From Adiantum capillus-veneris (Eukaryota > Streptophyta > Polypodiopsida > Polypodiales > Pteridaceae), in assembly GCA_014529385.2 (NCBI GenBank), contig CM043942.1:18489991-18553990 (forward strand): DNA of 64,000 bases, in the 5' to 3' direction. A model generated the notes under the pieces. It ran no database searches, was not told where the DNA came from, and saw only the letters and a program-made list of their open reading frames with translations. Below are positions 18,989-34,915 of the stretch, in pieces (the stretch's first letter is position 1; each line of letters begins with the position of its first letter). The position numbers and the translations under genes are program-made.

Positions 18989-21487
18989 TCATACATAATC
19001 TGGGTAACCTGGATCGACATAACCAGGTGGCTGATCCATATACACTTCCTCTTGCAACTCACCATTCAAGAAGGCATTCTTTACATCCATTTGATGCATA
19101 ATCCATCCTCTAGATGCAGCCACTGCTATGACAGCTCTCACAGTCGTCATCTTTGCCACTGGAGCAAAGGTCTCCTCATAGTCTATGCCATACGTCTGTG
19201 CATAACCCTTTGCGACCAGCCTTGCCTTGTGACGCTCAATGTTACCATCAGCCTTATGCTTGGTTTTATACACCCATTTACAGCCAATAGCTTTCTTGCC
19301 ACTTGGCAATGGCACCAACTCCCATGTGTCGTTTGCTTCCAATGCAGCCATCTCTTCATTCATTGCATCATCCCAATGCACATTTCCAACTGCATCCTCA
19401 AAACATGTGGGCTCCACATCTTGTATCACCTTAGCCATGTAGGCTTGGGGATGCGCTAGATACCCATCATAAGTCAATTTCTGAACTGGATTTCTGACTC
19501 TATTAGATCTGCGCGGTCCTGGGTCACTCCTTTGCCCTCTAGCATCTTCTTGTACTTTCCTTACACCAGGTGTCCTGACAGCCGGAATTCCAAATTCCTC
19601 ATCAAGACTTTGTTCAGAACCATCTGAATCCATGTCTACATGTGAAAAACCTGATGATGCATCAGCCATAAAGGGAGGTTCATCAACCTTTTCCTTTCCT
19701 TTTCGTGATACATTCCCTGTACCTGTTGGTGGAGTAACCTGCGTACGTAGTCTACCATTCCATGGTTTCTCAATAGAGCCACGAGAAGAGGACTCTTGTG
19801 GTCCACTCAAAACCTGTGACTGTGGCCTCACATTTTGTACAACCACATCATCTTTTACATCAGCCCCAATAGTGCCATGTGCATTACTGTACCAACTGCT
19901 CATCTCATCAACTACATCTCTGCTCACTCGTAATTCTCGTGTAGTAGGATTGTAGCACCTGTACCCCTTTTGTTCAAGGGAATATCCTACAAGAATACAT
20001 TTCTCTGCTTTAGGATCCAATTTCCTACGCAACTCATCTGGTACATGCACGTAAGCTATGCAGCCAAACACTTTCAAGTGTGCCAAATCAGGCTTCGTAC
20101 CTGTAAACTTTTCCTCAGGTGTTACATCATGCACCGCAGTTGTAGCTGTCCTGTTCATAATGTACACAACTGTATTTACGGCTTCAGCCCAGAAATGATG
20201 AGGCATGTTCTTCTCATTCATCAATACACGTGCAACCTCTGCAATGTGCCTGTTTTTCCTTTCTACGACCCCATTCTGTTGTGGAGTATATCTGCATGTA
20301 AACTGCCTGCGTATACCATGCATTCGCAGAAAATCTGAAAAATCATTGGAGAAGTACTCTCCCCCTCCATCTGACCTCAATGTCTTGATTTGCATATCTG
20401 TCTTCTTCTCAATCATGACTTTAAAGTCTTGAAAGTGACCAAACACTTTACTTTTGTTACGCATGAAGTAGACCCATACTTTCCTTGTATGGTCATCAAT
20501 GAAAGAGACATAATACCTGCAACCATGTATACTTTCAGTATCGGTTGGACCCCAAACATCTGTGTGCACCACCTCAAGTGGCTTTTTACATACATTGCGC
20601 TCATGTGGAAATGAGCCCTTTGACTGTTTTCCAAACTGGCATGCTGCACACACTTTATGCATACCATCCACCTTGAATTTGGGCAAACCTTTTACAATCT
20701 GTTTTGATTGCATGCTGCGCAATCTCTGCTCATTGACATGGCCAATGCGTTTGTGCCAAATGTCAACATCAGCCACAACACCTGTGCCCTGTGCAAATAA
20801 TGCAGCTTTTACCTCAGGCATGTCTACATTCAGCGTAAACATTCTGCCCACACATTTGCCCTCTGTGATCAGCTTACAGCCATTCTGGAAATCTTCTACA
20901 TAACAGCCATTTGGATTGAAGCGAACCTGCAAACCCTGCTCAACCATTTGTCCAACAGAAACAAGATTCTTTGTAATGTTTGGGACATGAAGTACATCTG
21001 CTAAGTACTTTGATTTTCCACTCTTCGTATTTAGAGGTATGTCCCCTACATGAGCAATGGGGTGAGCTGTGTCATCTCCTGTCTGCACATAGCCAGACAC
21101 ATCTGGTTTGCGCATATCTCTAAACCACTCTCCACAAGACGTCATGTGATTAGAGGCACCTGAATCCACATACCAAAAATCATCTTGGGTGGAATTCTCT
21201 GCAGTCATTGTATTCATTACATGCTGCATAACAAACATGCGCTCGTTTTTGTTGTCATCTGCATCTCTGCTAGTAGATGCATAGTTGCCCTGTTCTCTCT
21301 TTCCACTTGCTTTTCCCTTTGGACAGTCACGTGACATGTGACCTCTTTCACCACAAGTCCAACATTCTCTGCTATCTGGAGTATGTTGTTGCCTGCTTGA
21401 TCCTGCACCACGACCTCTTTGACTCCCCCTGCCTTGAGACTTGTTTCCCCTGCCACCTGTATTGTTTTGATTTGATTGACCTTCCAA
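18989..21487 (-). CDS. pol: Copia gag zinc knuckle, protease, integrase, RT N-terminal part
   Basis: An 832-residue segment. An RG-rich stretch leads to a canonical CCHC knuckle (C42, C45, H50, C55). The protease is [13 protein letters not shown] with Asp at 108. The integrase has a His/Cys zinc-binding start ([10 protein letters not shown]...CAACQFGK), then catalytic residues in [18 protein letters not shown] and [13 protein letters not shown] starts with [21 protein letters not shown] and [11 protein letters not shown] and stops at TGA near 18989. The true frame starts further upstream in gag; a one-base loss near 21618 separates them. Confidence 0.94.
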   Translation of the reverse strand: MEGQSNQNNTGGRGNKSQGRGSQRGRGAGSSRQQHTPDSRECWTCGERGHMSRDCPKGKASGKREQGNYASTSRDADDNKNERMFVMQHVMNTMTAENSTQDDFWYVDSGASNHMTSCGEWFRDMRKPDVSGYVQTGDDTAHPIAHVGDIPLNTKSGKSKYLADVLHVPNITKNLVSVGQMVEQGLQVRFNPNGCYVEDFQNGCKLITEGKCVGRMFTLNVDMPEVKAALFAQGTGVVADVDIWHKRIGHVNEQRLRSMQSKQIVKGLPKFKVDGMHKVCAACQFGKQSKGSFPHERNVCKKPLEVVHTDVWGPTDTESIHGCRYYVSFIDDHTRKVWVYFMRNKSKVFGHFQDFKVMIEKKTDMQIKTLRSDGGGEYFSNDFSDFLRMHGIRRQFTCRYTPQQNGVVERKNRHIAEVARVLMNEKNMPHHFWAEAVNTVVYIMNRTATTAVHDVTPEEKFTGTKPDLAHLKVFGCIAYVHVPDELRRKLDPKAEKCILVGYSLEQKGYRCYNPTTRELRVSRDVVDEMSSWYSNAHGTIGADVKDDVVVQNVRPQSQVLSGPQESSSRGSIEKPWNGRLRTQVTPPTGTGNVSRKGKEKVDEPPFMADASSGFSHVDMDSDGSEQSLDEEFGIPAVRTPGVRKVQEDARGQRSDPGPRRSNRVRNPVQKLTYDGYLAHPQAYMAKVIQDVEPTCFEDAVGNVHWDDAMNEEMAALEANDTWELVPLPSGKKAIGCKWVYKTKHKADGNIERHKARLVAKGYAQTYGIDYEETFAPVAKMTTVRAVIAVAASRGWIMHQMDVKNAFLNGELQEEVYMDQPPGYVDPGYPDYV

Positions 21488-22191
21488 AAATTGGCTCCTG
21501 CAACCCCTTGGGCCTCGACCACGACCTCTACCTCTACCTCTGTTGGAGTTAGAATCGAAGGCCTGTTCAGAATTATTTCTGCCATGAGAAGAAGATGTGT
21601 CAAGGTTCTTCTCTCAAGAATAAGCATTGAAATCAAATCTTGGAACACGGGGATGTCGTCTCTTGTATTCATGGAAGATCTAAAATGTACATACTCATCT
21701 CCTAGACCATCCAAGCATGCACGGACAATGTCATCGTCTTCCACTGAGACTTTAATAGATCCAAGAGCCTCAATGATACTCTTGATCTTCAAGGCATAAT
21801 CATTGATTGAGAGGTTGTTCCTCTTAACCTGATTTAGCTCCGACTTTAGTTGAAGCTTCTTGGCCTTGGTGTTCACCTCGAACACTCTGCCTAAGTTTCT
21901 CCATGCAATGGCGGGGGTTTCAGCATCCTACAGATAGCCCATCATGCCATCTGTGATGCTCATAGAAAGCCAATACATCACTTTGCTCTGGCCTTGTTGC
22001 CAGTCCTTCAAAGCTTTCCTTTGTTCTGCTGTAGCATTTGCCTCGGGAATCTCTGGTTCCTTTTCATTGTCTCCTTCTACATAGTCCCAATAACCTTTTC
22101 CTTTTAGGAAATTTGTTATTCTGAACTTCCATGCAGGGTAGTTATTTTTCTCAAGCTTCTCAGTAAAAATCTGATTGAAACCGTCAGACAT
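21217..22191 (-). pseudogene. gag: Copia gag with stop and frameshift
   Basis: The ATG at 22191 opens MSDGFNQIFTEKLEKNNYPAWKFRI, a copia gag start about 260 bp after the primer site. An in-frame TAG at 21928-21930 interrupts it (probably from CAG). The same frame then continues through SELNQVKRNNLSINDYALKIKSI, the usual gag core. Near 21618 one base is missing, so the RG-rich tail and zinc knuckle are read in the next frame; sequence in the old frame down to 21217 is spurious. Confidence 0.85.
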
Positions 22192-22448
22192 CTTGAAGCA
22201 CTAAAACAAAATAGCTGCAATCTGCAAAAACCTGCAAATCTGCTGAACCTGCTATCGTGGTACTTGTAACGCTTTCTGCACTCAACGAGTGTCCACAATC
22301 AAGCGTACATACAACCACTGTACTTGTACAGTAAATCTCTGTATACTGCACTTTGGAGACCTGTTCAGAAACTTGTGCGAAAAACGAAGAGATTGTGAAC
22401 GAAGAGATTGTGATGCTCTTGCTCTCTTAGCCTCTCTTGCCTGCACCA

Positions 22449-22461
22449 GGCTCTGATACCA
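22449..22461 (-). promoter_or_regulatory. Copia primer-binding site (tRNA-iMet)
   Basis: TGGTATCAGAGCC on the minus strand, directly adjoining the 5' LTR. Confidence 0.9.
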
Positions 22462-22783
22462 TGTAAAGAATGAGGATGCAAGAGAGCTACACAAGACAAG
22501 CACAAAGCACACAGAGATGGAAAGCTTCTTCTTCTTCTTCACAGAAAAGAGAGTACAAAATGACTAAGTTCTAAAGCTGAAAAGTAGCATATATGTACAT
22601 GCGGTCACTAAGTGTGAACACGCTAGAAGCGTACTAGGCTGGCACTATAAGTGTAGTCCAATTGTAGAATCACTGGCAGAGATCCTCCGTGTCGGTCACC
22701 TAACGTGCCAGTGAGTAAATGCCGTAAGCGGCCAAGACCCGTAGTGGATGCCAGCTCAAGGTGTAGAGCTCGACATCTCAACA
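22462..22783 (-). repeat. Copia 5' LTR (322 bp)
   Basis: Partner of 17552-17873. Most of the six differences between the two LTRs are transitions. Confidence 0.95.
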
Positions 22784-24388
22784 ACATCGCTTCTCTTTAT
22801 CACGCACTCTAAAAGTGTCAGAAGCTGGCGCCAATTGGGGCCTTAGATAGTGATCTTCTTGCAGGGATCCCCCTCCCCCTGCCCCCCCTCTCTCGCTCTC
22901 ACGAACACACTCAGCCACACATTCTCCTCATTTGAGAAAGCTAGCTAGCCCTAGTGTCCAATTTGACGCTTAAACATGCTGCTAGATGTAGTGGTCTTGC
23001 GCTGTATGCCGCACTCTGTGCGCGTATCTCGTGCTGCATGCCCAAAACTCTCGGCTAGTAGCACGATTGGAGTGTTGTGCAGGCAACGCATCCCCCTCCG
23101 CTGCACCAGACTCAGGAAACGTCCTTGGCCTTCCTTTCATCAACACGCCAACATGACTAGTGATTGCTTTTGTCAGCTTTGCCGTGACAAATATGCCTAC
23201 TATGTGCAGCCATCCGGCACAGGTGCCTGACTCGGATTACCTCCTGCGTATATTGTGCCTTTGAGTTGGTAACGCAAATAGATGTAGTCAAACCCTAGCT
23301 CACGGCAGTTTGAAAGGAGATGTACTCGAAAATCATTGCATCGAGGCAACGATTTTGCATACTATAGAGGCCTCAAGGTCTTGACGTAGTCAGAGTCTAG
23401 TTTGCAGTAGTTTGGCAACCTTGTATGTTATGGCAGGGCCGCAGAACAACTAGCACAGGATAGCAGGCATGCATCTATAGAGAGATAGACTATATAAGAT
23501 AGCAAGGTCTTCTCTTTCTCTCTCTCATATTTTGGATGCTCCAGCCGGCTCATATTGGCATGCAAAGTGACATGACACACTCACACACGTACAGAGGTGC
23601 TTGGTACCTGCTCTTCCCCATAACCTCGATTCTTGAACTCTCGTCGGCCTCTCTCTAACGCAGCGCTAAGTGCAGGTTGCTAGCTTTCCACCCCTCCATC
23701 TCATCACCTCCCTCCTCCTCGAAGTCCTCATGAATATACTCTAGTCTTTCAGCCGCGGTTGGCGCTGCCCCTATCAGTTGCGCCTGCTGTTGTGGGATGG
23801 AATGACGCTAGCAGGAATCGATCTCTAGTGGTAAGACATTCGCTTGATGCTGGTCCCCATCGATCATGACTGCATCAAGCCTAGCCCAGGGGCAATCCTC
23901 TTTCCTTTGCGTTAAAAACTAAAGCTGGTCCGCGTTTAATGTCATCAGTCCACCAATGCAGGCCTCTTCATGTGAGTTTCCATGTCAATATCCATGAGAA
24001 ATCTGCAGCAGTCATGGAGGGATTGATCAACTCACGGGCTGCTGCGCTCCACCTATCACCAAATTGTGACACAGATTGCCTTCGGAATTGCATGATGCCG
24101 CACGGCCACCGTGGAGTCTCCACCCACTACCAATTAATTGCACGACCTCCTCCATCAAGCGTCGACGGCGATCAACACGGGTCCCTACACCCTCCTGGCC
24201 TGCTGCAACCTAATGTGGAGCGTCGGCCTCCTGCTCCCAGTCGGCCCCTCTCTCTCTCACTCTCCAAAAAAAAAACTCTTTGAAAGAGCGCGCGCCAGCG
24301 CGCACTGTTTCAGATGGTTTTTTTTTTTGAGAGAGAGAGACAGATCACCATGAGCTCACATGCTTCAACAGTGTCCGGAAAAAATCAA
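22784..24388. other. No gene recognised
   Basis: Mixed-composition sequence with no convincing coding region. A TATA-like TATATAAG occurs near 23490. An imperfect inverted repeat (CT-rich/A-run facing T-run/GA-rich) lies near 24246-24355. Confidence 0.55.
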
Positions 24389-24851
24389 GGGAGAATTACC
24401 AAAATACCCCTCTAATTTGTGAAAATTCCCAAAATACCCTCATATCTATTGCGGTTGGATTGTTCAACATTTTTTTAGTATTTATTCTTTTTTGACAATT
24501 GAATTCCGTTTTCGAGTGCTTAGGATATAATTTGTCACAAATTACCTCACAAAACAGGTAATTACGTTTAAAAATAATGAAACAGTTCATCCCGAAAGCC
24601 TACATAACCAACTCAAATTCTAGTTTTAGCATCTTGTACGATAGACCATTAGTCATCTTATGAAAAGCTTCACTTTTTTATTTTTTGAGAAACTTACTCT
24701 CACAACTAGGGGTATTTTGGGAATTTTAGAAAATTTGAAGGGCATTTTGGGAATTTATGGCAAAATATTAGGGGTATTTTCAGAATTTTTAAAATTTGAG
24801 GGGTATTTTGGGAATTTCCACAAATTAGAGGGGTATTTTGGTAATTTTCCC
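24389..24851. mobile_element. MITE with long inverted ends and 9 bp TSD (Mutator-like)
   Basis: The ends are about 54 bp inverted repeats, nearly identical; the outer tip reads GGGAGAATTACC on the left and GGTAATTTTCCC on the right. The flanks are AAAAATCAA at 24380-24388 and 24852-24860, a 9 bp direct repeat. A 9 bp TSD with long inverted ends is characteristic of Mutator-like elements. No transposase is present, so it would be non-autonomous. The right part has five GGGGTATTTT-like units spaced about 30 bp; the left has two. Confidence 0.82.
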
Positions 24852-25655
24852 AAAAATCAATTTCACAAACATCTAGGAAAGATCCAAAGAGTAATTTTTC
24901 AAAATAACGACAGCTTTTACAATTAAACTCTATTTTCTTGAATTTTCAAAGCAAATTTTATCTTCTTTCCCTCCCTTCAATTGGTTGCTTTGAGTTTTCA
25001 ATCGGCTCATTGCTAACAACCTAGTCTCACTGTATGTTACTGGGATTAATAAAATTTTGTAAATTTTGTTAAATCGTGGTCTCACACCTTACCTAAATTT
25101 TAGCACAATGAAGAAAACATGAGGCAGATTAGCTTTTTTCATCTGCATTTGCGTTTTCTTATAGGGCAAGGGTTGCTGCTTGTTCTAGAATTAGAAGATA
25201 TTTTTCCTTTCATCTTATTTTCCCCTTCAGCAGGACTGCTTTTTAGAGATTGTTTTTACTAAAGCTATACATTTCTAGCGGTACTCGGCTCTAAGTTGAG
25301 GCACACTTTTCCCAAACATTGGCTTCAATGGTTGTCCATCTGTGCGCAAGCAACTGCTAGCCATGTTACATTTCCATGAGAGTTGCGAGCAGTTGTGTGA
25401 TTAAAATTTTGTGAGAGTATGAAAAAGTACATCACGAGTGTCGATTTGCTAGTCGTGGTCTGCGGTTCCCAGGAGTAGGGTCGCAAACGGCTGCCAACCA
25501 GTTACGTCCCAACTGGTTGCCAACCAATTACGTCCTTTTTAAAAAAACTTCTCATGGAAACTAAAAAAGTCCGCAATTGGTTGTCACCGAGCCTTCACAT
25601 CAAATGGCTTAGAGAACTCTAAAAAGTGAAAGAGACGCAGACTCTTTCAGAGATT
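24852..25655. other. No gene recognised
   Basis: AT-rich sequence without coding or repeat features I can name, apart from a short local repeat of 'aactggttgccaacca' type near 25492-25530. Confidence 0.55.
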
Positions 25656-25845
<190 letters not shown>

Positions 25846-26108
25846 CATGCAAAGTATTTTGGTTGTGCTCACTCGTTGGCTTGGTTTTCATGAGGACTAA
25901 GACTTAAGTGGCAGAATGCGCAAGGTGAAGAGAAAGAGAAGAAAGATAAGGCAAAGATTGAAGTAGATCTGGTCAGCTTTGGTCTCTCAAAGTGCAAAGA
26001 CTTTTTCTTGGAGATTCTCTAGGCTCAACATTTTGTTGTAAAGACAGTTTGTATCTTTTGAAAATAGATTTCTTATTGTCACGATGATAGTGATCTTGTT
26101 TCTCTTCT

Positions 26109-28938
<2,830 letters not shown>

Positions 28939-29507
28939 TGATGGTCGGCTTTCACAAGCCGCGACCGCGGGAACCAAACCCAAAAGAAGACCTTGGTAAT
29001 ATAAAAAATAATAAAAAATTTTCTTTCTTTTAACTGTTGCCGCCCTGCCACTCTTTTCCCTCTTATGCATACGCCCATAGTGGGCCACCCCTCCCTTGGC
29101 ACCACCCTCCCCCCTCTCCTCCATTATTTCCCCGCTCCCTCCTTCATTAACACATGCAGCCGGAATCCCTCTCTCTCCCTCTTGTTCGTCAACCCACAGG
29201 GGCCGCCATGCATGGGATAATTATCTCTCCCTCTCATCCATTATTCAAGTTAGTCCCTCTCTCTTACACACACTCCCTCTCGTTCTCTCACTCCCTCTCT
29301 CTCACTCTCTAGAATCAAGCCCAATATAGGGTGCATGAAATATATATATAATATATATCTCCCTTCATTCGTCAATCCGGAAGCAAGGCCCGCCATGCAT
29401 AAACCCAAATAGCTCTCTCTCCTTCTCCCCATCCCTCACCCTATTCCTCACTCTCTCCCTCGTTCAACCCCCCCCACTTTCTCCCTCTCTTGTTCTCAGC
29501 ATGATAA

Positions 29508-29509
<2 letters not shown>

Positions 29510-29568
<59 letters not shown>
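29510..29568. repeat. (CT)n in family B 5' LTR
   Basis: About 59 bp of pure CT. The 3' LTR has two 120 bp CT blocks in the corresponding area. Confidence 0.95.
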
Positions 29569-29570
<2 letters not shown>

Positions 29571-30179
29571 CCTTCCATTGACTCTCCCTTTCCCTTCTTT
29601 TGCATTTTGGTAACATGCTTGAGCCTATCCACTTGTTGGCGTTACACACTATCGCAGCCATTCGGCTTAGCTCCCATTTCCTTCGATGCGAGATAGGGCG
29701 TTGGGGCAATGGAGAAGAGTCAAATCGATGGTGCACATTGTGCTCAATGAAAGTTTGAGAGTCTGAGTACCACACACTACTAAAGTGCTCACTTTTTGGT
29801 CACATCCAAACTTGCTTCTCTCACATTTTCAGCCATAACTTAGACCTACACACTTTCCTCTCCTAGCCAAAGTGTTGGCTCTCCATTGTGACTCTCATCA
29901 CCACAATTTTGGAGCATCAAGAGTCACTCATCAGCCATACACATAATAAATCACATGTAACTTTGGTCCCATAGGTCATATTTGACCTCCGAGGACGATA
30001 ATAAAATTTATCTCTCTCTCTCTCTTTGCGCCCCCCCCCCCCCCCAACACACACACACACACAGTCCCCAACCCCTCTCTCCCCAACACCCGCTCTCTCT
30101 CCCCTCAGCCATTCTCCCTCTCGTTCTCTGTGGTCGGCGAGCCATGTCGCATAATATCTCTCTCTCCTCTCTCTCGTTG

Positions 30180-30332
<153 letters not shown>

Positions 30333-30388
30333 TCCCCAACCCCTCTCACCTCCCCAGCCTCTCGCTCTCCTCACTCTCTCTCTCGTTG

Positions 30389-30452
<64 letters not shown>
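30389..30452. repeat. (CA)n in family B 5' LTR, block 2
   Basis: A second CA block preceded by the same CTCTCGTTGCCC phrase and followed by the same CTCCCCAACCCCTCTCACC phrase as block 1, which suggests a local duplication. Confidence 0.93.
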
Positions 30453-30455
<3 letters not shown>

Positions 30456-30608
30456 CCCAACCCCTCTCACCTCCCCAGCCTCTCGCTCTCCTCACTCATG
30501 CCCTCTCTCTCTCTTGTTCTCTATAATCGGCCAAAACCAGCACGTGAAATTATAAAAATAATTAATGAACATCTCTCTCTTTCTCTCGTTGCCACACAGA
30601 CTCTTGCC

Positions 30609-30711
<103 letters not shown>

Positions 30712-31564
30712 AAACACCCACACACAACCCCATATACATAAGCACACACATACACGTATGCACTTACGAGCACATGCACATACATACACGAGTGCATTAC
30801 ACTCGCACACACACAATCAAACAAACACAACATGCCATATCCACACACAAGAAGGAAAAGCAACGGAACTTGACATCGGCGAAGAAGACGACCAAAATTA
30901 CGCGAAGGGGACCCCGGTTCAAGAAATGACGCCAAAGGCATGCCGTGATCGGCCCCGAAACTGGAAAACGTGCTACTCGACGGACCAACAAAGCTTGCCA
31001 TTCACCGTCATCTCACCCACAATGCTTCTTCACAGCAATAAATATCCATAGGGTAATCTTCTTTCCCGTTTTCAAGCGAAAAATTTTGTATAAAAAACCA
31101 ATTGTATATTGCCACCTCTCTGTATGTGATGGTCACAAAGGCCCACCTGGGAGATATCATTTTAAAGTTCTCCTAAGACAAATCAAGGGTCAACCATCTG
31201 GGACCCAACTCCTTGCTTTGTCTCTCCTAATTAGGGCCCTAACCTAATTAGATTATCTTAAACTAATGCAGCCTGCACCTATGAAAGGGCACTGAGAGGT
31301 CACTATTAGGGGGGCACACTTGGGAGTCAGCACTTTGAGAAGGAAGCCATGCACGCACCCTGACTCCAAGGGTCACCACACACAAGAGTAGAATGTCCGT
31401 GTGTATGGAATTTCCTCTAGAGAATGCACTATAGGCTCTCTATCTCTCACTATCTCTCTATCTCTCTCTTCACCACAGTCGCCATCTTGCCGAAACTAAG
31501 GTCTCTATAAATATTGCTTTGAGTCAAGTTTCCCTCACATCTCGAGGGGTTTTCATCGCCTATG

Positions 31565-31607
<43 letters not shown>

Positions 31608-31786
31608 GTCTCTCTCTCTCTCTCTCTACGGTGTACATTATTTGTGCTATTTTAAATCACTTCTGTCGGCGTCATAGCCACTCAAAGCTAGGTGGTGCCC
31701 CTTGTTCATTTCCCATGATGAGCTCAACATGCACGATCCTGACGTTGATGTCGTCGGGGTTCGTTTTGCGCTTTGCGCCCGTCATT

Positions 31787-31804
31787 TGGTGTCCCCACTG
31801 AGGA
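31787..31804 (+). promoter_or_regulatory. Candidate primer-binding site of family B
   Basis: TGGTGTCCCCACTGAGGA starts two bases after the LTR end and has the TGG start of a primer site. I could not assign the tRNA. Confidence 0.45.
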
Positions 31805-31858
31805 GGGCTTCTCAAAAACCTTCAGTTTAAAAGACTAAAATGATGCACGTCATCAATC

Positions 31859-32720
31859 ATGGACAAATGGCTGCAAGAATTCTCTAATTGGAGAACAAAG
31901 GAGGAGGAGATTGAAGAAGCATTGACCACCTTCATCGAAGTGCTGCTGCCAGAATACACCGTCGTAAACATCCAGGAGGTAAGTTCTCTATCTTGCATCT
32001 CTAGCTGTAATTGAAAATCAAGAGTCACCCAAGGGGAGGGCTGCAGGCTACTCTCATTGTCGTCGCCCACCGCACTCTATCAATGAGTGCCGTCAATGGA
32101 GGTAAAGAAGAAGTGAAAATTCTCTACATCAACAACCACCACAATGAGGTCATCCATATCAAGGAAGGAAAAAGGTTGGTGAGGCCTCTCTTCTCAGGAA
32201 TCTGCAAGCAAAGGTATAGCCTTTGCTCCTAAGTGGCTTGAATCACATGATGCCAAAGGAAGAAACACCTGGCCACACGAGTGCTTCAAATTTGGGATGC
32301 AGAATCGTGCCTAGTCTACCAAAAAGAAGGTCATTCGAGGCGAAGCGGCGGAAGATCACCTATTTGATTTGCACGGCGCATGCGAGGGCTACCAGTCCAC
32401 TTTGACAACCCTGAAGTAGAAGTGGTAAGAAGGTTCCCATGCCCTAAAGAGGAGTGATTTTGCTACTATCCCCGCTGCTTTGGAGGGCAAGTAGAGGGTC
32501 TTCCTACTCTCCCCGTGCAACTCATCTTGAAGAAACTATCTACCACGGGTGAAACCTAGTGGGCCGGAGATGAGTTACAATTAAATGGAGTGGAGTTCAT
32601 GCAATGAGCCGACTATGGTAATTACTTGCAACTGCTGCTAGCTAAAAGGCTAGGAGTGGTCAAACACATCGCCATCACACCATACGTGTTGAGCAACAAT
32701 GGGAGGTGGATCCTATGAAG
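31859..32720 (+). pseudogene. Family B extra ORF upstream of gag (degenerate)
   Basis: The ATG at 31859 opens MDKWLQEFSNWRTKEEEIEE and continues to about 31978, where the sequence reads CAGGAG/GTAAGT, a consensus splice donor. After a non-coding-looking stretch, coding-like text resumes in the 32.36-32.72 kb area (LPVHFDNPEVEVVRRFPCPKEE, then LQLLLAKRLGVVKHIAIT) with several stops. Tat/Ogre elements have an extra ORF of unknown function at this position. I cannot show splicing from sequence alone. Confidence 0.5.
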
Positions 32721-33113
32721 GGAAATGACCTCCTGTGGATGTGCCTACTTATCAACACTGGCATGGTAAGGGTGTAAGTAAGTGCTCTATGCTTTGTGCA
32801 TCATGGATAACAGACCAACCACCTTTCCGTTTAGGTTTCTGCAACACATGCATGTAAATATATATGTAGAGAGAAAAATCCTCTACCCAACAGAAGATTG
32901 TATATCTGTTTGGTGCTGTAGTGCTAGGAGAGATCTGTAGCTCCCCAAACCCTATTATCTTGCCTCTGTTGGATTACCACCACTCTTTCAATGTTTCCAT
33001 TTTTATCTTGTTTTAATCTATCCACCCAACCATGTAAGAAAGCCGCTATAAGCCGCTGAGTCATTTGTGGTATATATATTCCTTTGTAATTTCTTGCTCA
33101 TTGAGTTACTACC
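32721..33113 (+). other. Spacer between extra ORF and gag, family B
   Basis: No coding potential seen; AT-rich, with a polypyrimidine stretch before the gag ATG. Confidence 0.45.
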
Positions 33114-34350
33114 ATGGCAAGTGTCTCTTTTCCCACATTCAGTGGAAAAAAGGGAGAAGACATCACTGCCGCCTTTCTGGATCACTATGACATCGCTTGT
33201 GTGGTTTCCAACAAGGATGACGATGCCTCACGGCTATGAATCTTTCCTCTACTGATGAAAGTAGAGGCCAAGTATTGGTACAATGATTTGCCCCAAGCTA
33301 CCAAGAATGCATGGGATGTACTACATGCTGCCTTTGTGAAGAGGTTTGGTGGAGGCACAATCTCATAAAAGTTATGGTAGTTGCTGATAGAGTTAAAGCA
33401 GGGAGGTGTACTAGAGTATGCCACTTATGAATCCAAGTTTGTGGATTTGTGGGAGAAATGGGTTGCCTCACTGGAGGAAGGTAAAGGAGCACCTAATTTC
33501 CTGAAGAAGGGCCATTTCATTGCTGGCTTGTGGTCGCCGCTTAAAGAGAAGGTGAAGGGGAGATTCCCTACAATGTATGAGTTGGCAATGGAAGTAGCCC
33601 GCCTTAAAGACAAGAAGTTGCACATGCAAGAAAGAGTCAACGAGTCAGAGGAATTGAGCTCAGCCCGACTAACCCCAGTGACTGCAACAGCCACTCAAAG
33701 AGCTCAACCACAAGGGGCATCAGAAGAGCAGCAAGACCTCTTGAGTCGCATCACTACTCAGCTTGAAAGTCTATCCGTGCATCTGGTGCAGCAAGGGGAT
33801 GCACCTGTCAGAAATCTAGAGCAAGGGAGAGGACAATGAAGGCAAACCAAGAATACCACTGCTACAATTGTGGGGAGGAGGGCCATGGCATGTATTACTG
33901 CCCACATCCAAGAAGGCAAAACTTCAATAGAGGAGGAAGACAGATTCAGATCTCCCCACCAAGGGCAAGACCACCACCACCCAAGCAACCAGGGCCAATT
34001 CCACCGGTCCAAATTCTTCGACCACCAGTACAACCACCACCACCACCGCAACCTCTCATTCCACTGCTACATCCACCACCTTTGCTGGAAACCAAGCAGT
34101 GAGTGTCATTAGCCTGGAAGCTAAAGGGAAGGCAAAGGTAGAAGAGACAGCCAAAGAGAAGAACAAAGGAGAAGGAAAAGTAGAAGAAGTGGATGCCATG
34201 GAAGTGAAGCGGGCCAGGCACGAAGAAGCTTCTCAAAGGAAGGAGAAGATGAAAGATAAAGGCGAGTCTAGCAAGCAAGCATCTAAGCCTCGGTGGAAGA
34301 TCGACATTGTGGATTTTTTCACTGGGGGAGTATGCAAAACAATATGACCT
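33114..34350 (+). pseudogene. gag: Family B gag with zinc knuckle
   Basis: The ATG at 33114 opens MASVSFPTFSGKKGED. A typical retrotransposon gag core follows (YWYNDLPQATKNAWDVLHAAFVKRF, then FIAGLWSPLKEKVKGRFP), interrupted by stops near 33237 and 33366. A TGA at 33837-33839 and a frame change precede the canonical CCHC knuckle (CYNCGEEGHGMYYC). A Pro-rich segment and a Lys/Glu-rich tail follow in further frames to about 34350. It is a clear but decayed Gag. Confidence 0.8.
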
Positions 34351-34489
34351 AGTTCAGGATGTATTGATGCAGGGTCCAAAGATAACCTGGCCCCACTGTA
34401 CTCCATCTTGGACCAAGGATGAGGAGGCAATGAACGAAGATTCCAAGTACTAGAAAGTCAAGACCAAGGATGGCTGGGGCTATCTCTGG

Positions 34490-34915
34490 GAGGAACCTTG
34501 ATGAGATCATACCTATCATGGATGCCCACATCAAGGGGAAACGTATCTCAAACGTCTACATAGATGGTGGCACATAGATATGCATCATGAGTGAGAAAAT
34601 GATGCACCAGGCCTAGAGGTAAGTGGGCCGGCACCCTGCCGAGCTAAAATGGCAAATAACGTCAAAGTGAAGTGTGTAGGCATTGTGAATGCTGTCAAAG
34701 TGAAGGCATTTAACACAAAAGTGGAGGTAGATTAATTTGTCATGCCACACAAAGGGGAGGGCTACCCTATCATTCTTGGAAGACCATGGCTCATGGATAT
34801 GGACGCTAAGCAAGACTGGAGTACCGAAATGATCCAGATGAAGGATGCTAAATGGAAGTCCATATTCTACGACATGAAGACTATGAAGCAATACAACATG
34901 ATCTTGGAGGCATAA
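34490..34915 (+). pseudogene. Family B protease (degenerate)
   Basis: VYIDGGT marks the catalytic strand, with DGG where classic retropepsins have DTG or DSG. The later conserved strand reads YPIILGRPWLMDMDAKQDW. Internal stops follow the active site. The domain lies between gag and RT as expected. Confidence 0.75.

Larger units (their letters stand above)
17552..22783 (-). mobile_element. Ty1/copia LTR retrotransposon, near full length
   Basis: Two 322 bp LTRs bound a minus-strand gag-pol in copia order (protease, integrase, RT, RNase H). I count six substitutions between the LTRs (about 2%), so it is fairly young. The flanks ACACC (17547-17551) and ACATC (22784-22788) could be a 5 bp TSD with one change. 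A TAG in gag, a one-base frameshift near 21618 and a TGA near 18989 prevent a complete protein. Confidence 0.93.

Noticed and set aside
23815-23890. tRNA-like or SINE-like A-box (CTCTAGTGGTAAGA)
   Set aside because: No matching B-box, no cloverleaf and no poly-A or repeat structure could be seen.
24246-24355. Hairpin of CT/A-run and T-run/GA sequence
   Set aside because: The arms are low-complexity and imperfect; simple-sequence chance explains them.
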